From positions 1,916,027 through 1,962,272 of the forward strand of contig NZ_GL883077.1 in the NCBI RefSeq assembly GCF_000204015.1: DNA of 46,246 nt. The letters run 5' to 3'. The notes beneath the pieces are model-generated. The model searched no databases and was not told the DNA's origin. It worked only from the letters and a program-made list of their open reading frames with translations. The DNA comes from Asticcacaulis biprosthecium C19 (GTDB lineage: Bacteria > Pseudomonadota > Alphaproteobacteria > Caulobacterales > Caulobacteraceae). This document shows, one piece after another, positions 16,836 through 28,488 of the stretch (positions are counted from its first letter, which is position 1; each line of letters begins with the position of its first letter). A program made the translations under genes and the position numbers.

Positions 16836-16911
16836 CCAGTAGAATCAAACGAGACGCGGTAGGGACGATCGGTAACGATCGTCCCTACCGCGTCTCGTTG
16901 AATTCTACCGG
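16836..16911. repeat. Very long perfect hairpin element
   Basis: A 24-bp perfect stem (16848-16871 with 16876-16899) closes on a GTAA tetraloop. After a 2x2 internal loop, seven more base pairs (16839-16845 with 16902-16908) and two outer C-G pairs extend it, making about 33 pairs. The inner arm reads GTAGGGACGATCG. It lies after the dps terminator and before the DUF2459 gene, so it is not needed to end dps. It could be a mobile palindromic repeat, a cruciform or an RNA processing site. Confidence 0.9.
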
Positions 16912-17001
16912 CCAAACCGAGAAATTCCTGATCAGCTCGATCGCCTCCCATGGACAAACTGATTTGAACGTAGTTCAATGCTCGTTCGGGAGGGATCTCA
17001 C

Positions 17002-17691
17002 ATGAAACTGGTGTGGCCGCGAAAAGGCTGGATATGGAAAGGGCCGCTGGCCGTTCTCGTCCTGCTGTTCGCCATGACGGTCGTTACTGCGCGTCATGGC
17101 AACCAGGCGCTCTATCCAGCGGCCAATGACACCGTCACTGTCTATATCCTGAACAACGGCTTCCATACCGACATCGTCTTGCCGGCCAAAGAGGTCTGGG
17201 CCCGTGGCGGTGTTCTGGCCAAGGCCGGGCAGGCGGCGGGTGATAAATCCTGGCTTATCTACGGCTGGGGGGATGCCGGCTTTTACAGCGCCTCAGGTAC
17301 ATCCATCGAACGCGCCTTCGACGGTATGCGCGCGCTGTTTGCGCCCAACAATCCGTCGGTCATCCGGGTGTGGGGAATTGATAGTGACCCCGGCCAGGCT
17401 TGGAAGGCGCCCGATGTCGTGGCGATCCGCATGTCACGCGCCGGTTTCAACGCCATGGCTGACAGTATGGATGCCTCTTTCGTTACCAAAGATGGCGCGC
17501 CGGTGACGGACAAGGTCACCACCCCCGGAAATCCGTTCTTCACCAGCCATCAACATTTCTCGATCATCCGGTTGTGCAACAACTGGACGGGGGATCAATT
17601 GCATGCGGCCGGTCTGCCGACTACGCCGATGATTGACGGGTTGGCGCCGCTTCTGGCGCTCGACCTGTCTCTGCGCGCCAAGGTCCGCTAG
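17002..17691 (+). CDS. DUF2459 / TIGR02117 family protein
   Basis: A 229-residue protein of the DUF2459 family, found beside urease genes in some bacteria but of unknown function. The signature is good: VYILNNGFHTDIVLP near residue 45, LIYGWGDAGFYSA, a long middle region, and near the C-terminus HFSIIRLCNNWTGDQLHAAGLP. One N-terminal TM (about 12-30) anchors it. The start ATG is chosen because GGGAGGGA lies seven bases before it. The conserved His, Cys and Asn residues suggest a papain-like (NlpC/P60-type) hydrolase fold, but that is inference. No urease genes are in the window. Confidence 0.8.
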   Translation: MKLVWPRKGWIWKGPLAVLVLLFAMTVVTARHGNQALYPAANDTVTVYILNNGFHTDIVLPAKEVWARGGVLAKAGQAAGDKSWLIYGWGDAGFYSASGTSIERAFDGMRALFAPNNPSVIRVWGIDSDPGQAWKAPDVVAIRMSRAGFNAMADSMDASFVTKDGAPVTDKVTTPGNPFFTSHQHFSIIRLCNNWTGDQLHAAGLPTTPMIDGLAPLLALDLSLRAKVR

Positions 17692-17722
17692 ACATCCGCC
17701 ACGGTCTCGGTCAAAAGGCGGC

Positions 17723-18154
17723 ATGGTCTTCATCACGCCCAAAATTTCGGTTCCGGACGACGAACTGCACGAAAGCTTCGTGCGGGCGTCGGGGGCTGGC
17801 GGGCAGAATGTCAACAAGGTATCGACGGCCGTCGAACTGCGCTTCTCGATCGTCAACAACTGGACCATCCCCTATGACGTCAAGGAGCGCCTGACCAAAC
17901 TCGGCGGACGCAGGGTCACCAACGACGGCGAGTTGGTATTATTCGTCCAGGTCCATCGCACCCAGGAGATGAACCGCAAGGCAGCGCTGGAGCGTTTCGT
18001 CGAACTGGTCAGTAAGGCTGCAGAACCGCCGCCGCCGCCGCGCATCCGCACCAAGCCGACCCGTGGCTCCGTGCAACGTCGCCTTGTCGGCAAGTCCATC
18101 CGCGCAGGTATCAAAGCCGGTCGTGCCAAGCCGGGAGACGATGATGACACCTGA
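17723..18154 (+). CDS. arfB: ArfB (YaeJ), alternative ribosome-rescue peptidyl-tRNA hydrolase
   Basis: A 143-residue class-I release-factor-like protein that frees stalled ribosomes on truncated mRNAs. It has the catalytic GGQ in SGAGGQNVNKVSTAVELRF near residue 28. It lacks the codon-recognition domains of RF1/RF2. The C-terminus is a Pro-rich then basic tail (KPTRGSVQRRLVGKS...KAGRAK), which in ArfB inserts in the empty mRNA channel. The ATG is the one giving ITPKISVPDDEL, the normal start. It overlaps the following GNAT gene by 11 bases. Confidence 0.92.
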   Translation: MVFITPKISVPDDELHESFVRASGAGGQNVNKVSTAVELRFSIVNNWTIPYDVKERLTKLGGRRVTNDGELVLFVQVHRTQEMNRKAALERFVELVSKAAEPPPPPRIRTKPTRGSVQRRLVGKSIRAGIKAGRAKPGDDDDT

Positions 18155-18647
18155 TATTCGCCGTTCGACTGCGGACGACCTGGAGGCGGTCATGGTCCTG
18201 TATCGGGCTGCCGCGGCCTCGGGCGGGTTGTCGCGCAAGCCCGACGAAATTACGCACGCCTATGTCGCTGGCTTTCTCCATCAAGCGGTTGAGGCCGGTA
18301 TCAGCCTGATGGCCGTGCGCGACGGACAGGTCCTTGGCGAGATTCACGGTTGGCCGATGCCGCAATCGCAGTTCGCCCATGTCTTCGGCGACATCACCAT
18401 CGCCGTCCGCCCGGAGGCGCAAGGGCAGGGCGTTGGTCGGGCTCTGTTTCAAGGCCTGATCGCAGATATCACCACAATGCTACCCCAGATCCGACGCATC
18501 GAACTGGGCTGCCGCGAAAGCAATGCACGCGCCATAGCGCTGTACGAAAGCCTGGGATTTGTTGTCGAAGGCCGACTGAAGCAGCGGGTCTTTGACGAAG
18601 GTGGTTTTTACGAGGACGACTTGGCTATGGCGCTTCTGGTGCGGTGA
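18144..18647 (+). CDS. GNAT family N-acetyltransferase
   Basis: A 167-residue acetyltransferase. The acetyl-CoA binding motif V-R-P-E-A-Q-G-Q-G-V-G-R-A is clear at about residues 89-101, and the ARAIALYESLGFVVEG segment is the usual motif B. The GGGAG site favours the second of two adjacent ATG codons. It overlaps arfB and is probably co-expressed, but the substrate is unknown; protein or metabolite N-acetylation are both possible. Its last 23 bases overlap the end of the opposite-strand WecA-like gene. Confidence 0.85.
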   Translation: MTPDIRRSTADDLEAVMVLYRAAAASGGLSRKPDEITHAYVAGFLHQAVEAGISLMAVRDGQVLGEIHGWPMPQSQFAHVFGDITIAVRPEAQGQGVGRALFQGLIADITTMLPQIRRIELGCRESNARAIALYESLGFVVEGRLKQRVFDEGGFYEDDLAMALLVR

Positions 18648-19764
18648 TGCGCACCGGCGACGGCGTGGAAATTGGATCAGACTGCAGCAGTTCACGGCGG
18701 ACACGGCCCCACATCAGGCTGTAGAGCAGGATCACCGCCGCCAGGCAGACGAAGCGGATATCGGTTTGATACACAAGGTCAATGGCGCGGGCCACCAGAC
18801 CGACGCCGCTGCTGATCGCGCACAGGGCCCAGATCCGCACCGAAAGCCGGATATGGCTGGAGTCGCGGCGTTGCAGCCACAACTGATACAGATGTTCTTT
18901 ATGCGGCCGCATGACGTCCTTGCCCTGGCGCAGACGGGTAATCAGGGTCAGGACGACGTCGACGATCAGCGGCGCCAACAGGAAGCCGCCGAACCACACC
19001 GAACCGACACCATAGGCCTTCACGACGAGGCTGGTCCCCGTGATCAAGGCTCCGCCAAACAGAGCGCCGGCATCGCCCTGGAAGGCCTTGCCGGCCAGGT
19101 TGAACGGCAGAAATCCCAGATTTGCTCCGGCGGCGCAGGCGCAAATCAGAAGAATGACGCCGAGGTCACTGCCCAGGGGCACGACCGGTGCCAGCAGCAT
19201 GATCAGGCCCGCCAACACCAGGAGCGCCAGGGTCTGGGTGCCCGAAGCCAGGCCGTTCGCGCCGTCCATGAAGTTGATGGTGTTGATGCCCAGGACCAGC
19301 CACAGTGCGCAGCCCAGAGTGCTTGTGAACGGATCCAGCCGCACCACCAGGCCGGGACCGAAGGTCAGGGTGTCGACATGGAATAGCCAGGCGAACAGCA
19401 AGCACAGCCCAACCTGGAAGCCCAGGCGAAGGGTTGGCGGCATGTCGATCAGGTCGTCCAGGGCGCCGGACAAACCCATCAGGCTGGCAAAACCGAACAA
19501 CAGGGCGCCGTCGCGCCATTGGCCGGGAATGGCGTCGCCGGCGAACCACAGGATGATAGCGCAGACCACGCCGCAGGCCGCCATGATGGCCAGGCCGCCG
19601 CTGGTTGGGGTAGGGACGGTATGGGCGCCGCGTTCCCGCGGCCGGTCGACCGGTCCGCCCTTGAGCACCAGCAAGCTCAAAAGGGCGGCTGCAATGGCAG
19701 AACCGGCCAGTCCGAGGAGGACCAGGGCAGACGGAATCAGCCAGGAATGCGACGACAGGTTCAT
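18625..19764 (-). CDS. WecA/TagO-like undecaprenyl-phosphate sugar-1-phosphate transferase
   Basis: A 379-residue polytopic membrane enzyme of the MraY/WecA family that moves GlcNAc-1-phosphate (or a related sugar) to undecaprenyl phosphate to start surface glycan assembly. Motifs: PTPTSGGLAI near the start, the metal-binding GALDDLIDMPP, INTINFMDGANGLASG, and RPHKEHLYQ, the HIHH-like loop. About ten or eleven TMs are seen. The start is the ATG giving a first TM (SSHSWLIPSALVL); an upstream in-frame GTG would add 28 unlikely residues. It could work with the FlaA1-like gene, but the two are far apart. A 16-bp palindrome sits 22 bases upstream. Confidence 0.85.
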   Translation of the reverse strand: MNLSSHSWLIPSALVLLGLAGSAIAAALLSLLVLKGGPVDRPRERGAHTVPTPTSGGLAIMAACGVVCAIILWFAGDAIPGQWRDGALLFGFASLMGLSGALDDLIDMPPTLRLGFQVGLCLLFAWLFHVDTLTFGPGLVVRLDPFTSTLGCALWLVLGINTINFMDGANGLASGTQTLALLVLAGLIMLLAPVVPLGSDLGVILLICACAAGANLGFLPFNLAGKAFQGDAGALFGGALITGTSLVVKAYGVGSVWFGGFLLAPLIVDVVLTLITRLRQGKDVMRPHKEHLYQLWLQRRDSSHIRLSVRIWALCAISSGVGLVARAIDLVYQTDIRFVCLAAVILLYSLMWGRVRRELLQSDPISTPSPVRITAPEAP

Positions 19765-19786
19765 ATCGTGGAAGTCTTGCCCGGTT

Positions 19787-19802
19787 TTGTCCCGCGGGAC
19801 AA
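19787..19802. promoter_or_regulatory. Perfect 16-bp palindrome before the WecA-like gene
   Basis: TTGTCCCGCGGGACAA is self-complementary and lies 22 bases upstream of the WecA-like start. A larger GC hairpin (CCGGCGCT/AGCGCCGG) lies just beyond it toward aspC. It may be an operator or part of an aspC terminator; there is no T-run after it. Confidence 0.35.
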
Positions 19803-19867
19803 GAGCCGGCGCTCCGCAGTCAAGCGAAAAGCGCCGGTGCGTGTCCAAATCGCCGCCCGGTAAGGAA

Positions 19868-23304
<3,437 letters not shown>

Positions 23305-23371
23305 AATCGCACTATTCCTTGATTACAGAGGCGGCGGGCCTGACTAACATATAGTTCTCCGGCATTAGGGG

Positions 23372-24595
23372 ATGAGTAGCGTGTCGTACGGAGACAACAA
23401 GCATTTCGAACATTTGAAGCTGCCCATGACCTGGGCCGTGATGGGTGTTGTCGGTCTGGTTTGCATCGTTGCAGCCCTGATGTTGCTCGGTGACCGCAGC
23501 GAGCAGGTCGAGGCGGACGCCTATGCCCGCCGCCAGGGCTTCGACAGTGCGGCCGGGCCGGTGAACAACGTCCTGTCCTGGCCGGTGCATAAGGTCGGTG
23601 ACGGTACCAACTGGCTGGATGACTATCTCTTTGCTGTCAGCGAGAACCGTATCCTGCGCAAGAAGGTCGCCGAACTGTCGCAGTACGAAAACATGTACAA
23701 GCAGGAACGCGACCTCAATTCCCGCTACGAAAAGCTGCTCAACCTGCGCACCGAGCCGGAGCTGCAAATGGTTGCAGCGCGATCGGTGTCGGTATCGCGC
23801 GGTCCCTTCGCCAATAACCGCCTGATCGATGCCGGTTCGAAGAAGGGAATCACCTTCGGTAATCCGGTGATCACGGACCAGGGTCTGGTCGGCCGCATCG
23901 TCGGCGTGTCGTCCGACGTTTCGCGCGTGTTGATGGTGACCGACGTCACCTCGCACGTTCCGGTCATGGTCATGCGTTCCGACGCTCGCGCCATGATGAA
24001 TGGCGACGGCAATACCGGCTATACCAAGCTCGACTTTGTTCGCGGCAAGGACAGTGTGCGCGAAGGCGACCAGGTCCTGACCTCGGGTGACGGCGGCATC
24101 TTCCCGCGTGGCCTGCCCGTCGGTGAGGCGGTCAAGGGCGTCGACGGCGTGTGGCGCGTGCGGCTCTATTCCAACCGGGCGCCGATCGACTTCGTCAAGG
24201 TCGTCAAGTTCCAAGACTTCTCGCAACTGCCCGACGCATCGACCCTGTTGCGCAGCCCGCCGGTCAGCGACATTCTGCCGCCGCCCGCCATGCCCAAGGT
24301 CGACCCGCAATCTCAAATTTCGCCCCAGACTTCGGCCCAGATTTCGGCCTCGGCGGTCGCCACCTCGGCATCCGCCAGCAGCAGCGCGGCACCGGCTTCC
24401 GTGACACAGCCTGCGAGCCGCGCGCCGTCTTCGTCCGCGTCCTCTCGGGCGTCTTCCGCCGCGCCGCGTCCGCGCCCGGCGGCACCGGCTTCGGCGTCAG
24501 CCTCAAGTTCGTCGGCGCCTGCGCTCAGGCCGTTCACGCCGGAAGCGACTCCGGCGGCGGCTTCGTCCTCAACACCGGCGGGGACGCAACCATGA
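23372..24595 (+). CDS. mreC: MreC, elongasome scaffold with a long Ser/Ala/Pro tail
   Basis: A 407-residue periplasmic scaffold with one N-terminal TM (about 20-41), a coiled coil (about 85-120) and the two beta-domains, with RGPFANNRLIDAGSKKG and ITDQGLVGRIVGVS motifs typical of MreC. From about residue 300 the sequence becomes a 100-residue low-complexity tail of Ser, Ala and Pro, ending TPAGTQP. The first ATG is close to the AGGGG site, and a GTG three codons on may be used. The stop overlaps the mreD ATG. The core is normal, and the tail is probably a flexible periplasmic extension. Confidence 0.93.
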   Translation: MSSVSYGDNKHFEHLKLPMTWAVMGVVGLVCIVAALMLLGDRSEQVEADAYARRQGFDSAAGPVNNVLSWPVHKVGDGTNWLDDYLFAVSENRILRKKVAELSQYENMYKQERDLNSRYEKLLNLRTEPELQMVAARSVSVSRGPFANNRLIDAGSKKGITFGNPVITDQGLVGRIVGVSSDVSRVLMVTDVTSHVPVMVMRSDARAMMNGDGNTGYTKLDFVRGKDSVREGDQVLTSGDGGIFPRGLPVGEAVKGVDGVWRVRLYSNRAPIDFVKVVKFQDFSQLPDASTLLRSPPVSDILPPPAMPKVDPQSQISPQTSAQISASAVATSASASSSAAPASVTQPASRAPSSSASSRASSAAPRPRPAAPASASASSSSAPALRPFTPEATPAAASSSTPAGTQP

Positions 24596-25164
24596 AACCC
24601 CTGATGAAGCGCGGCCTGTTCGAACGCAGCCCGCTGAACCGGGGGATGCGCGGCGGCATGGCCGCCAAGATCGTCGGCCCGTGGGACTGGATCATCGCTC
24701 CCGCCCTTCTCAGCGTGGCGGCGACCATCGTCCTGGCGACGGCCTTCCAGCCGTTCGGCTGGTATTTGCCTGAACCCGTGACGCCGTTTCTGCTGGCCTT
24801 TGCCTGGCCGCTGATCCGACCGTCCTATATCGCGCCCTTTGTCCTGGGGGCGCTTGGGATGTTCCTGGACTTCTTCTGGGGGGCGCCGCTCGGCTTCTGG
24901 ACGCTGAGCCTGATGCTGGTCTATGCCGTCCTGGTGTTTGCCCGTACCTATCTGATCGGTCAGGAATGGATTATCGTGTTCGGCGTCTTCGTCCTGACCG
25001 AGATCGTCTTCTTCAGCATCTGTACCGTCTTCATGACCCTGGATACGGGCAGTGTGCCGCGGATTTTCGGTGTCATCGAACAAGCCATTGCCACCGGCGT
25101 CTGTTTCCCGGCGGTGTGGTACCTCATGGAGAAATATCTCCATGCCGATGTCCGGTTCCAGTAG
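24592..25164 (+). CDS. mreD: MreD, rod-shape-determining membrane protein
   Basis: A 190-residue inner-membrane protein with about five or six TMs (DWIIAPALLSVAATIVLATAF and after). PDFxL-like conserved segments are weak, as is usual for MreD, so the call relies on topology, length and the place between mreC and mrdA. The ATG overlaps the mreC stop (ATGA). It stabilises the MreBC complex. Confidence 0.88.
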   Translation: MKPLMKRGLFERSPLNRGMRGGMAAKIVGPWDWIIAPALLSVAATIVLATAFQPFGWYLPEPVTPFLLAFAWPLIRPSYIAPFVLGALGMFLDFFWGAPLGFWTLSLMLVYAVLVFARTYLIGQEWIIVFGVFVLTEIVFFSICTVFMTLDTGSVPRIFGVIEQAIATGVCFPAVWYLMEKYLHADVRFQ

Positions 25165-25176
25165 GAGCGCGCGGTC

Positions 25177-27183
25177 ATGGCGGAAATGTCGATCGTCTTC
25201 AACGATATCAACAAGAGCCAGGGGGTGTTCACCCGGCGTGCCTTCCTGATGGGCGGCCTGGTGGCGTTTGGCCTGTTTGCTCTGGGTGGACGGCTGGCGC
25301 AGCTGCAGATCCTGCAGGGCGGCAAGTACACCAAGATGTCGGCGGGCAACCAGTTTAATTTCCGGGTCATCCCGCCGCCGCGCGGCGATATCCTCGACCG
25401 TAATGGCAAGATGATCGCCGGTAACCGGCCGTCCTTTCGCGTGATGATCGAGACCAATGAGGTCAAGGATATCAACTCGACCCTGGATCAGGTCTCCTAC
25501 ATCCTGCCCCAGACGGTCGCCATGCGTCGCCGCATCCTGCGCGATATCAACCAGAACAAGCGGTCGGTCCCGACCCTGATCGCCGGCGATCTGAGCTGGG
25601 AGGACTTCTCCAAGGTCAGCCTGTACGCTGCCGACATACCGGGCGTCGTCGCCGACATGGATCAGTTGCGGGCCTATTATCACGGCGGCGCCTTCAGCCA
25701 TGTCGTCGGCTACGTCTCCAAGATCAATGCCACCGACATGAAGATCGAGGAGATCAAGCCGGACGCCGACATCAATCTGCTGCACCATCCCAGCTTCCGG
25801 ATGGGCAAGCAGGGCATCGAAAAGTCCTACGACAACATCCTGCGCGGCACGGCCGGTGGCAGCAAGATGGAGGTCGACGCCGGCGGCAAGGTGGTTGGCG
25901 AAGACGGCGATGGTTCGATCCCGCCCAAGCCCGGCACCGACGTCACCCTGACGCTGGATCTCGATATCCAAAACCGCGCTATGGAGGCCTTCGGCACCGA
26001 TTCCGGCTCGGCTGTGATGATGAACATCCACACCGGCGAAGTCATCTGCATGGTGTCGGCGCCCAGTTTCGACCCCAACCTGTTCGTGTCCGGGATTCCG
26101 ACCAAGGCCTACCGCCTGCTGGCCGACTATGAGCGCAAGCCGCTGCTCGACAAGTCAGTGGGCTCGACCTTTGCGCCGGGTTCGACCTTCAAGATGGCGA
26201 CCGCCCTGGCCATTCTGGATGCGGGTATCGATCCTGAGGAACAGGTCTTCTGCCGCGGCGGCTACCAGTCGGGGAACCGTTTCTTCCGCTGTCACGGCGT
26301 CCATGGCTCGGTCAATATGCGCAACGCGCACAAGTTCTCGTGCGATACCTATTTCTACGCCATGTGTAACCGCGCCGGCGTCGACCGCATCGCCAAGTTT
26401 TCGCGCAAGCTGGGGCTGGGTCAAGCATTCGAAGGGTTCGAAATCGCCGGCCAAAAGAAGGGCCTGATCCCGGACGAACAATGGAAACGTGAGTGGTTCA
26501 ATGGCTCGAGCCGGGCCCGCCACCTGGATCCCAAATGGCACCCCGGTGAAACTCTGTCGGTCGCCATCGGTCAGGGCTATGTCAACGTCTCGCCGTTGCA
26601 GTTGGCCGTCTATGCCGCCCGCATCGCCAACGGCATGAAGGCGGTCGAACCGCACCTGGTGCGCAAGGTCGGTGACAAGGTCATCGACCACACCCGCGAA
26701 TATGCCGATCTCGGTATTCCCAAGGCGCACCTGGACATTGTGCGCGGCGGCATGTGGGCCGTTTCCAACGAACCGGGCGGTACCGGCCGGACCAATTCTC
26801 AGCTCGACCTTGGGCCCAATATCCAGATTTCCGGCAAGACCGGCACCGCTCAGGTGCGTGGCTACGACAAGGCCGGGACACGCAAGGCGGCCGAGTGGAA
26901 GAACAAGGACCACGGCCTGTTCGTCTGTTTCGGCCCGTCGGATGCGCCCAAATATGCCTGTGCCGTCGTGGTGGAACACGGTGTCGCCGGCGGCCGTTTC
27001 GCCGCACCCAAGGCACGTGAGATCATGCGCCTGGCCATGATCAAGGATCCCGAAATCCAAAAACGTATCGTCGGTCCCGTCAGCACTGCGCTCGACAAGG
27101 CGGCACTGGAGCGCGGCGAAGCGGCCGGCGCCAGCGATATGCCCAATGAAGGCCTACCGGCCGAAACCCCGCCGGGGGATTAG
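25177..27183 (+). CDS. mrdA: PBP2 (MrdA), elongation-specific peptidoglycan transpeptidase
   Basis: A 668-residue class-B penicillin-binding protein. One N-terminal TM (about 22-40), pedestal domain with RGDILDRNGK, then the transpeptidase domain with Ser336-T-F-Lys339, S388-C-D390 (PBP2 normally has S-x-D instead of S-x-N) and K554-T-G. The C-terminus has an acidic/Ala-rich tail. A TAGGAG site overlaps the mreD stop, fixing the start; a second ATG three codons later is possible. It cross-links side-wall peptidoglycan with RodA, encoded nine bases downstream. Confidence 0.96.
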   Translation: MAEMSIVFNDINKSQGVFTRRAFLMGGLVAFGLFALGGRLAQLQILQGGKYTKMSAGNQFNFRVIPPPRGDILDRNGKMIAGNRPSFRVMIETNEVKDINSTLDQVSYILPQTVAMRRRILRDINQNKRSVPTLIAGDLSWEDFSKVSLYAADIPGVVADMDQLRAYYHGGAFSHVVGYVSKINATDMKIEEIKPDADINLLHHPSFRMGKQGIEKSYDNILRGTAGGSKMEVDAGGKVVGEDGDGSIPPKPGTDVTLTLDLDIQNRAMEAFGTDSGSAVMMNIHTGEVICMVSAPSFDPNLFVSGIPTKAYRLLADYERKPLLDKSVGSTFAPGSTFKMATALAILDAGIDPEEQVFCRGGYQSGNRFFRCHGVHGSVNMRNAHKFSCDTYFYAMCNRAGVDRIAKFSRKLGLGQAFEGFEIAGQKKGLIPDEQWKREWFNGSSRARHLDPKWHPGETLSVAIGQGYVNVSPLQLAVYAARIANGMKAVEPHLVRKVGDKVIDHTREYADLGIPKAHLDIVRGGMWAVSNEPGGTGRTNSQLDLGPNIQISGKTGTAQVRGYDKAGTRKAAEWKNKDHGLFVCFGPSDAPKYACAVVVEHGVAGGRFAAPKAREIMRLAMIKDPEIQKRIVGPVSTALDKAALERGEAAGASDMPNEGLPAETPPGD

Positions 27184-27191
27184 AGAGTACA

Positions 27192-28358
27192 ATGGTCCAG
27201 AGCGCCCTTTCACGCCCCGGTCAGCGGGAACGTTACGACAGCAAGATCGGCCAGATCGACTGGGTTTTCGTCGCCCTGCTGATCATGCTGGCCGGCATCG
27301 GCGCGCTGATCCAGTATAGTGTCGGCGGGATGAGCTGGGAGCCGTGGGCCTATACCCAACTGCGCAACTTTGCCCTGTTCCTGGCCATGGCGTTGATCCT
27401 TGCCGTGGTCGACCTGCGTTTTTGGCTGTGGATGGCCTATCCGGCCTACGCTGTGTCGCTGATCCTGCTGGTTCTGGTTGAGCTGATCGGGGACACCCGC
27501 ATGGGTGCCCAGCGCTGGCTGGAGTTCGGGCCGGTGTCGTTCCAGCCGTCGGAGTTCATGAAATTGGCCATCGTTCTGGCGCTGGCGCGGTTCTACCACG
27601 AACGCAGGCCCGAGGACGCCAACTGGTCGTGGTGGCTGCTGGTGCCGGCGCTGATGATCGCGGTGCCGTCGGGCCTGGTCATGCACCAGCCGGACCTGGG
27701 CACGGCCATGTTGATCCTGCTAACCGGCGGGGGGGTGATGATCCTTGCGGGGTTGAACTGGAAGGCTATTGCCGCGGCGGCCGCAGGCGCGGTGGCTTCG
27801 ATCCCGCTGGCCTTCTTCTTTGTGCTGCACGAGTACCAGCGCAACCGCATCCTGACCTTCCTCAATCCGGAAGGCGATCCGTCGGGCGATGGTTATCACA
27901 TCCTGCAGTCCAAGATCGCCATGGGCTCGGGTGGGCTGCTGGGCAAGGGGCTGGGCCTGGGGTCGCAGTCGCAGCTTAACTTCCTTCCGGAAAAGCACAC
28001 CGACTTCATCATGGCGGCGGTGTGCGAAGAACTGGGTTTGGTCGGTGGTGCCATGGTGCTGCTGCTCAGCGGCCTGATTATCATCATGGCCCTGCGCATG
28101 GCGGCCTTGTCACACTCGCACTTCGGCCGTCTGGCAGCGTCGGGCGCTATCGCCACCTATGCCTGTTATGTCCTGATCAACGGCGCCATGGTGATGGGGC
28201 TGTTCCCCGTGGTGGGGATTCCGATGCCGCTCGTGTCCTATGGCGGCTCGGTCATGCTGACGGTGATGGCCGGCTTCGGGCTGATCCTGGGCGTGAAGGT
28301 GCACCGATATCAGGAACTGCCGAAGCAGTCGTCTATGCTTGCCAACCTGATGGAGTAA
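27192..28358 (+). CDS. rodA: RodA, SEDS peptidoglycan glycosyltransferase
   Basis: A 388-residue SEDS-family protein that polymerises lipid II with PBP2. About ten TMs. Typical motifs: GAQRWLEFGPVSFQPSEFMKLA, HQPDLGTAML, the periplasmic loop with LTFLNPEGDPSGDGYHILQS, where the essential Asp lies, and GIPMPLVSYGGS. It begins nine bases after mrdA and is the last gene of the operon. Confidence 0.96.
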   Translation: MVQSALSRPGQRERYDSKIGQIDWVFVALLIMLAGIGALIQYSVGGMSWEPWAYTQLRNFALFLAMALILAVVDLRFWLWMAYPAYAVSLILLVLVELIGDTRMGAQRWLEFGPVSFQPSEFMKLAIVLALARFYHERRPEDANWSWWLLVPALMIAVPSGLVMHQPDLGTAMLILLTGGGVMILAGLNWKAIAAAAAGAVASIPLAFFFVLHEYQRNRILTFLNPEGDPSGDGYHILQSKIAMGSGGLLGKGLGLGSQSQLNFLPEKHTDFIMAAVCEELGLVGGAMVLLLSGLIIIMALRMAALSHSHFGRLAASGAIATYACYVLINGAMVMGLFPVVGIPMPLVSYGGSVMLTVMAGFGLILGVKVHRYQELPKQSSMLANLME

Positions 28359-28447
28359 GGGAAAATCCCCATCCTTGGGCCTTTGGGGGCGTCGGCGGCG
28401 CTTGCCACCTGTCACTGACCTCAAGGCTGCGAATTTTCCTTGCGCGA

Positions 28448-28474
28448 AACTTTGGTGCGGTTGGCACCAAGGTT
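28448..28474. terminator. Hairpin between convergent rodA and pip
   Basis: AACTTTGGTGC pairs with GCACCAAGGTT (one G-T pair, 5-base loop). The stem is strong but no long T-run follows on either strand, so it is a likely but not certain bidirectional terminator. Confidence 0.55.
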
Positions 28475-28488
28475 CAGAAAGCGGAAAC

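Noticed and set aside
24313-26031. 572-codon open frame opposite mreC, mreD and mrdA
   Set aside because: Antisense to three well-identified genes and without any family motif; caused by GC-rich codon bias.
26338-26349. SCD instead of SxN in PBP2 as an unusual active site
   Set aside because: Elongation PBP2 enzymes normally have S-x-D here, as in E. coli.
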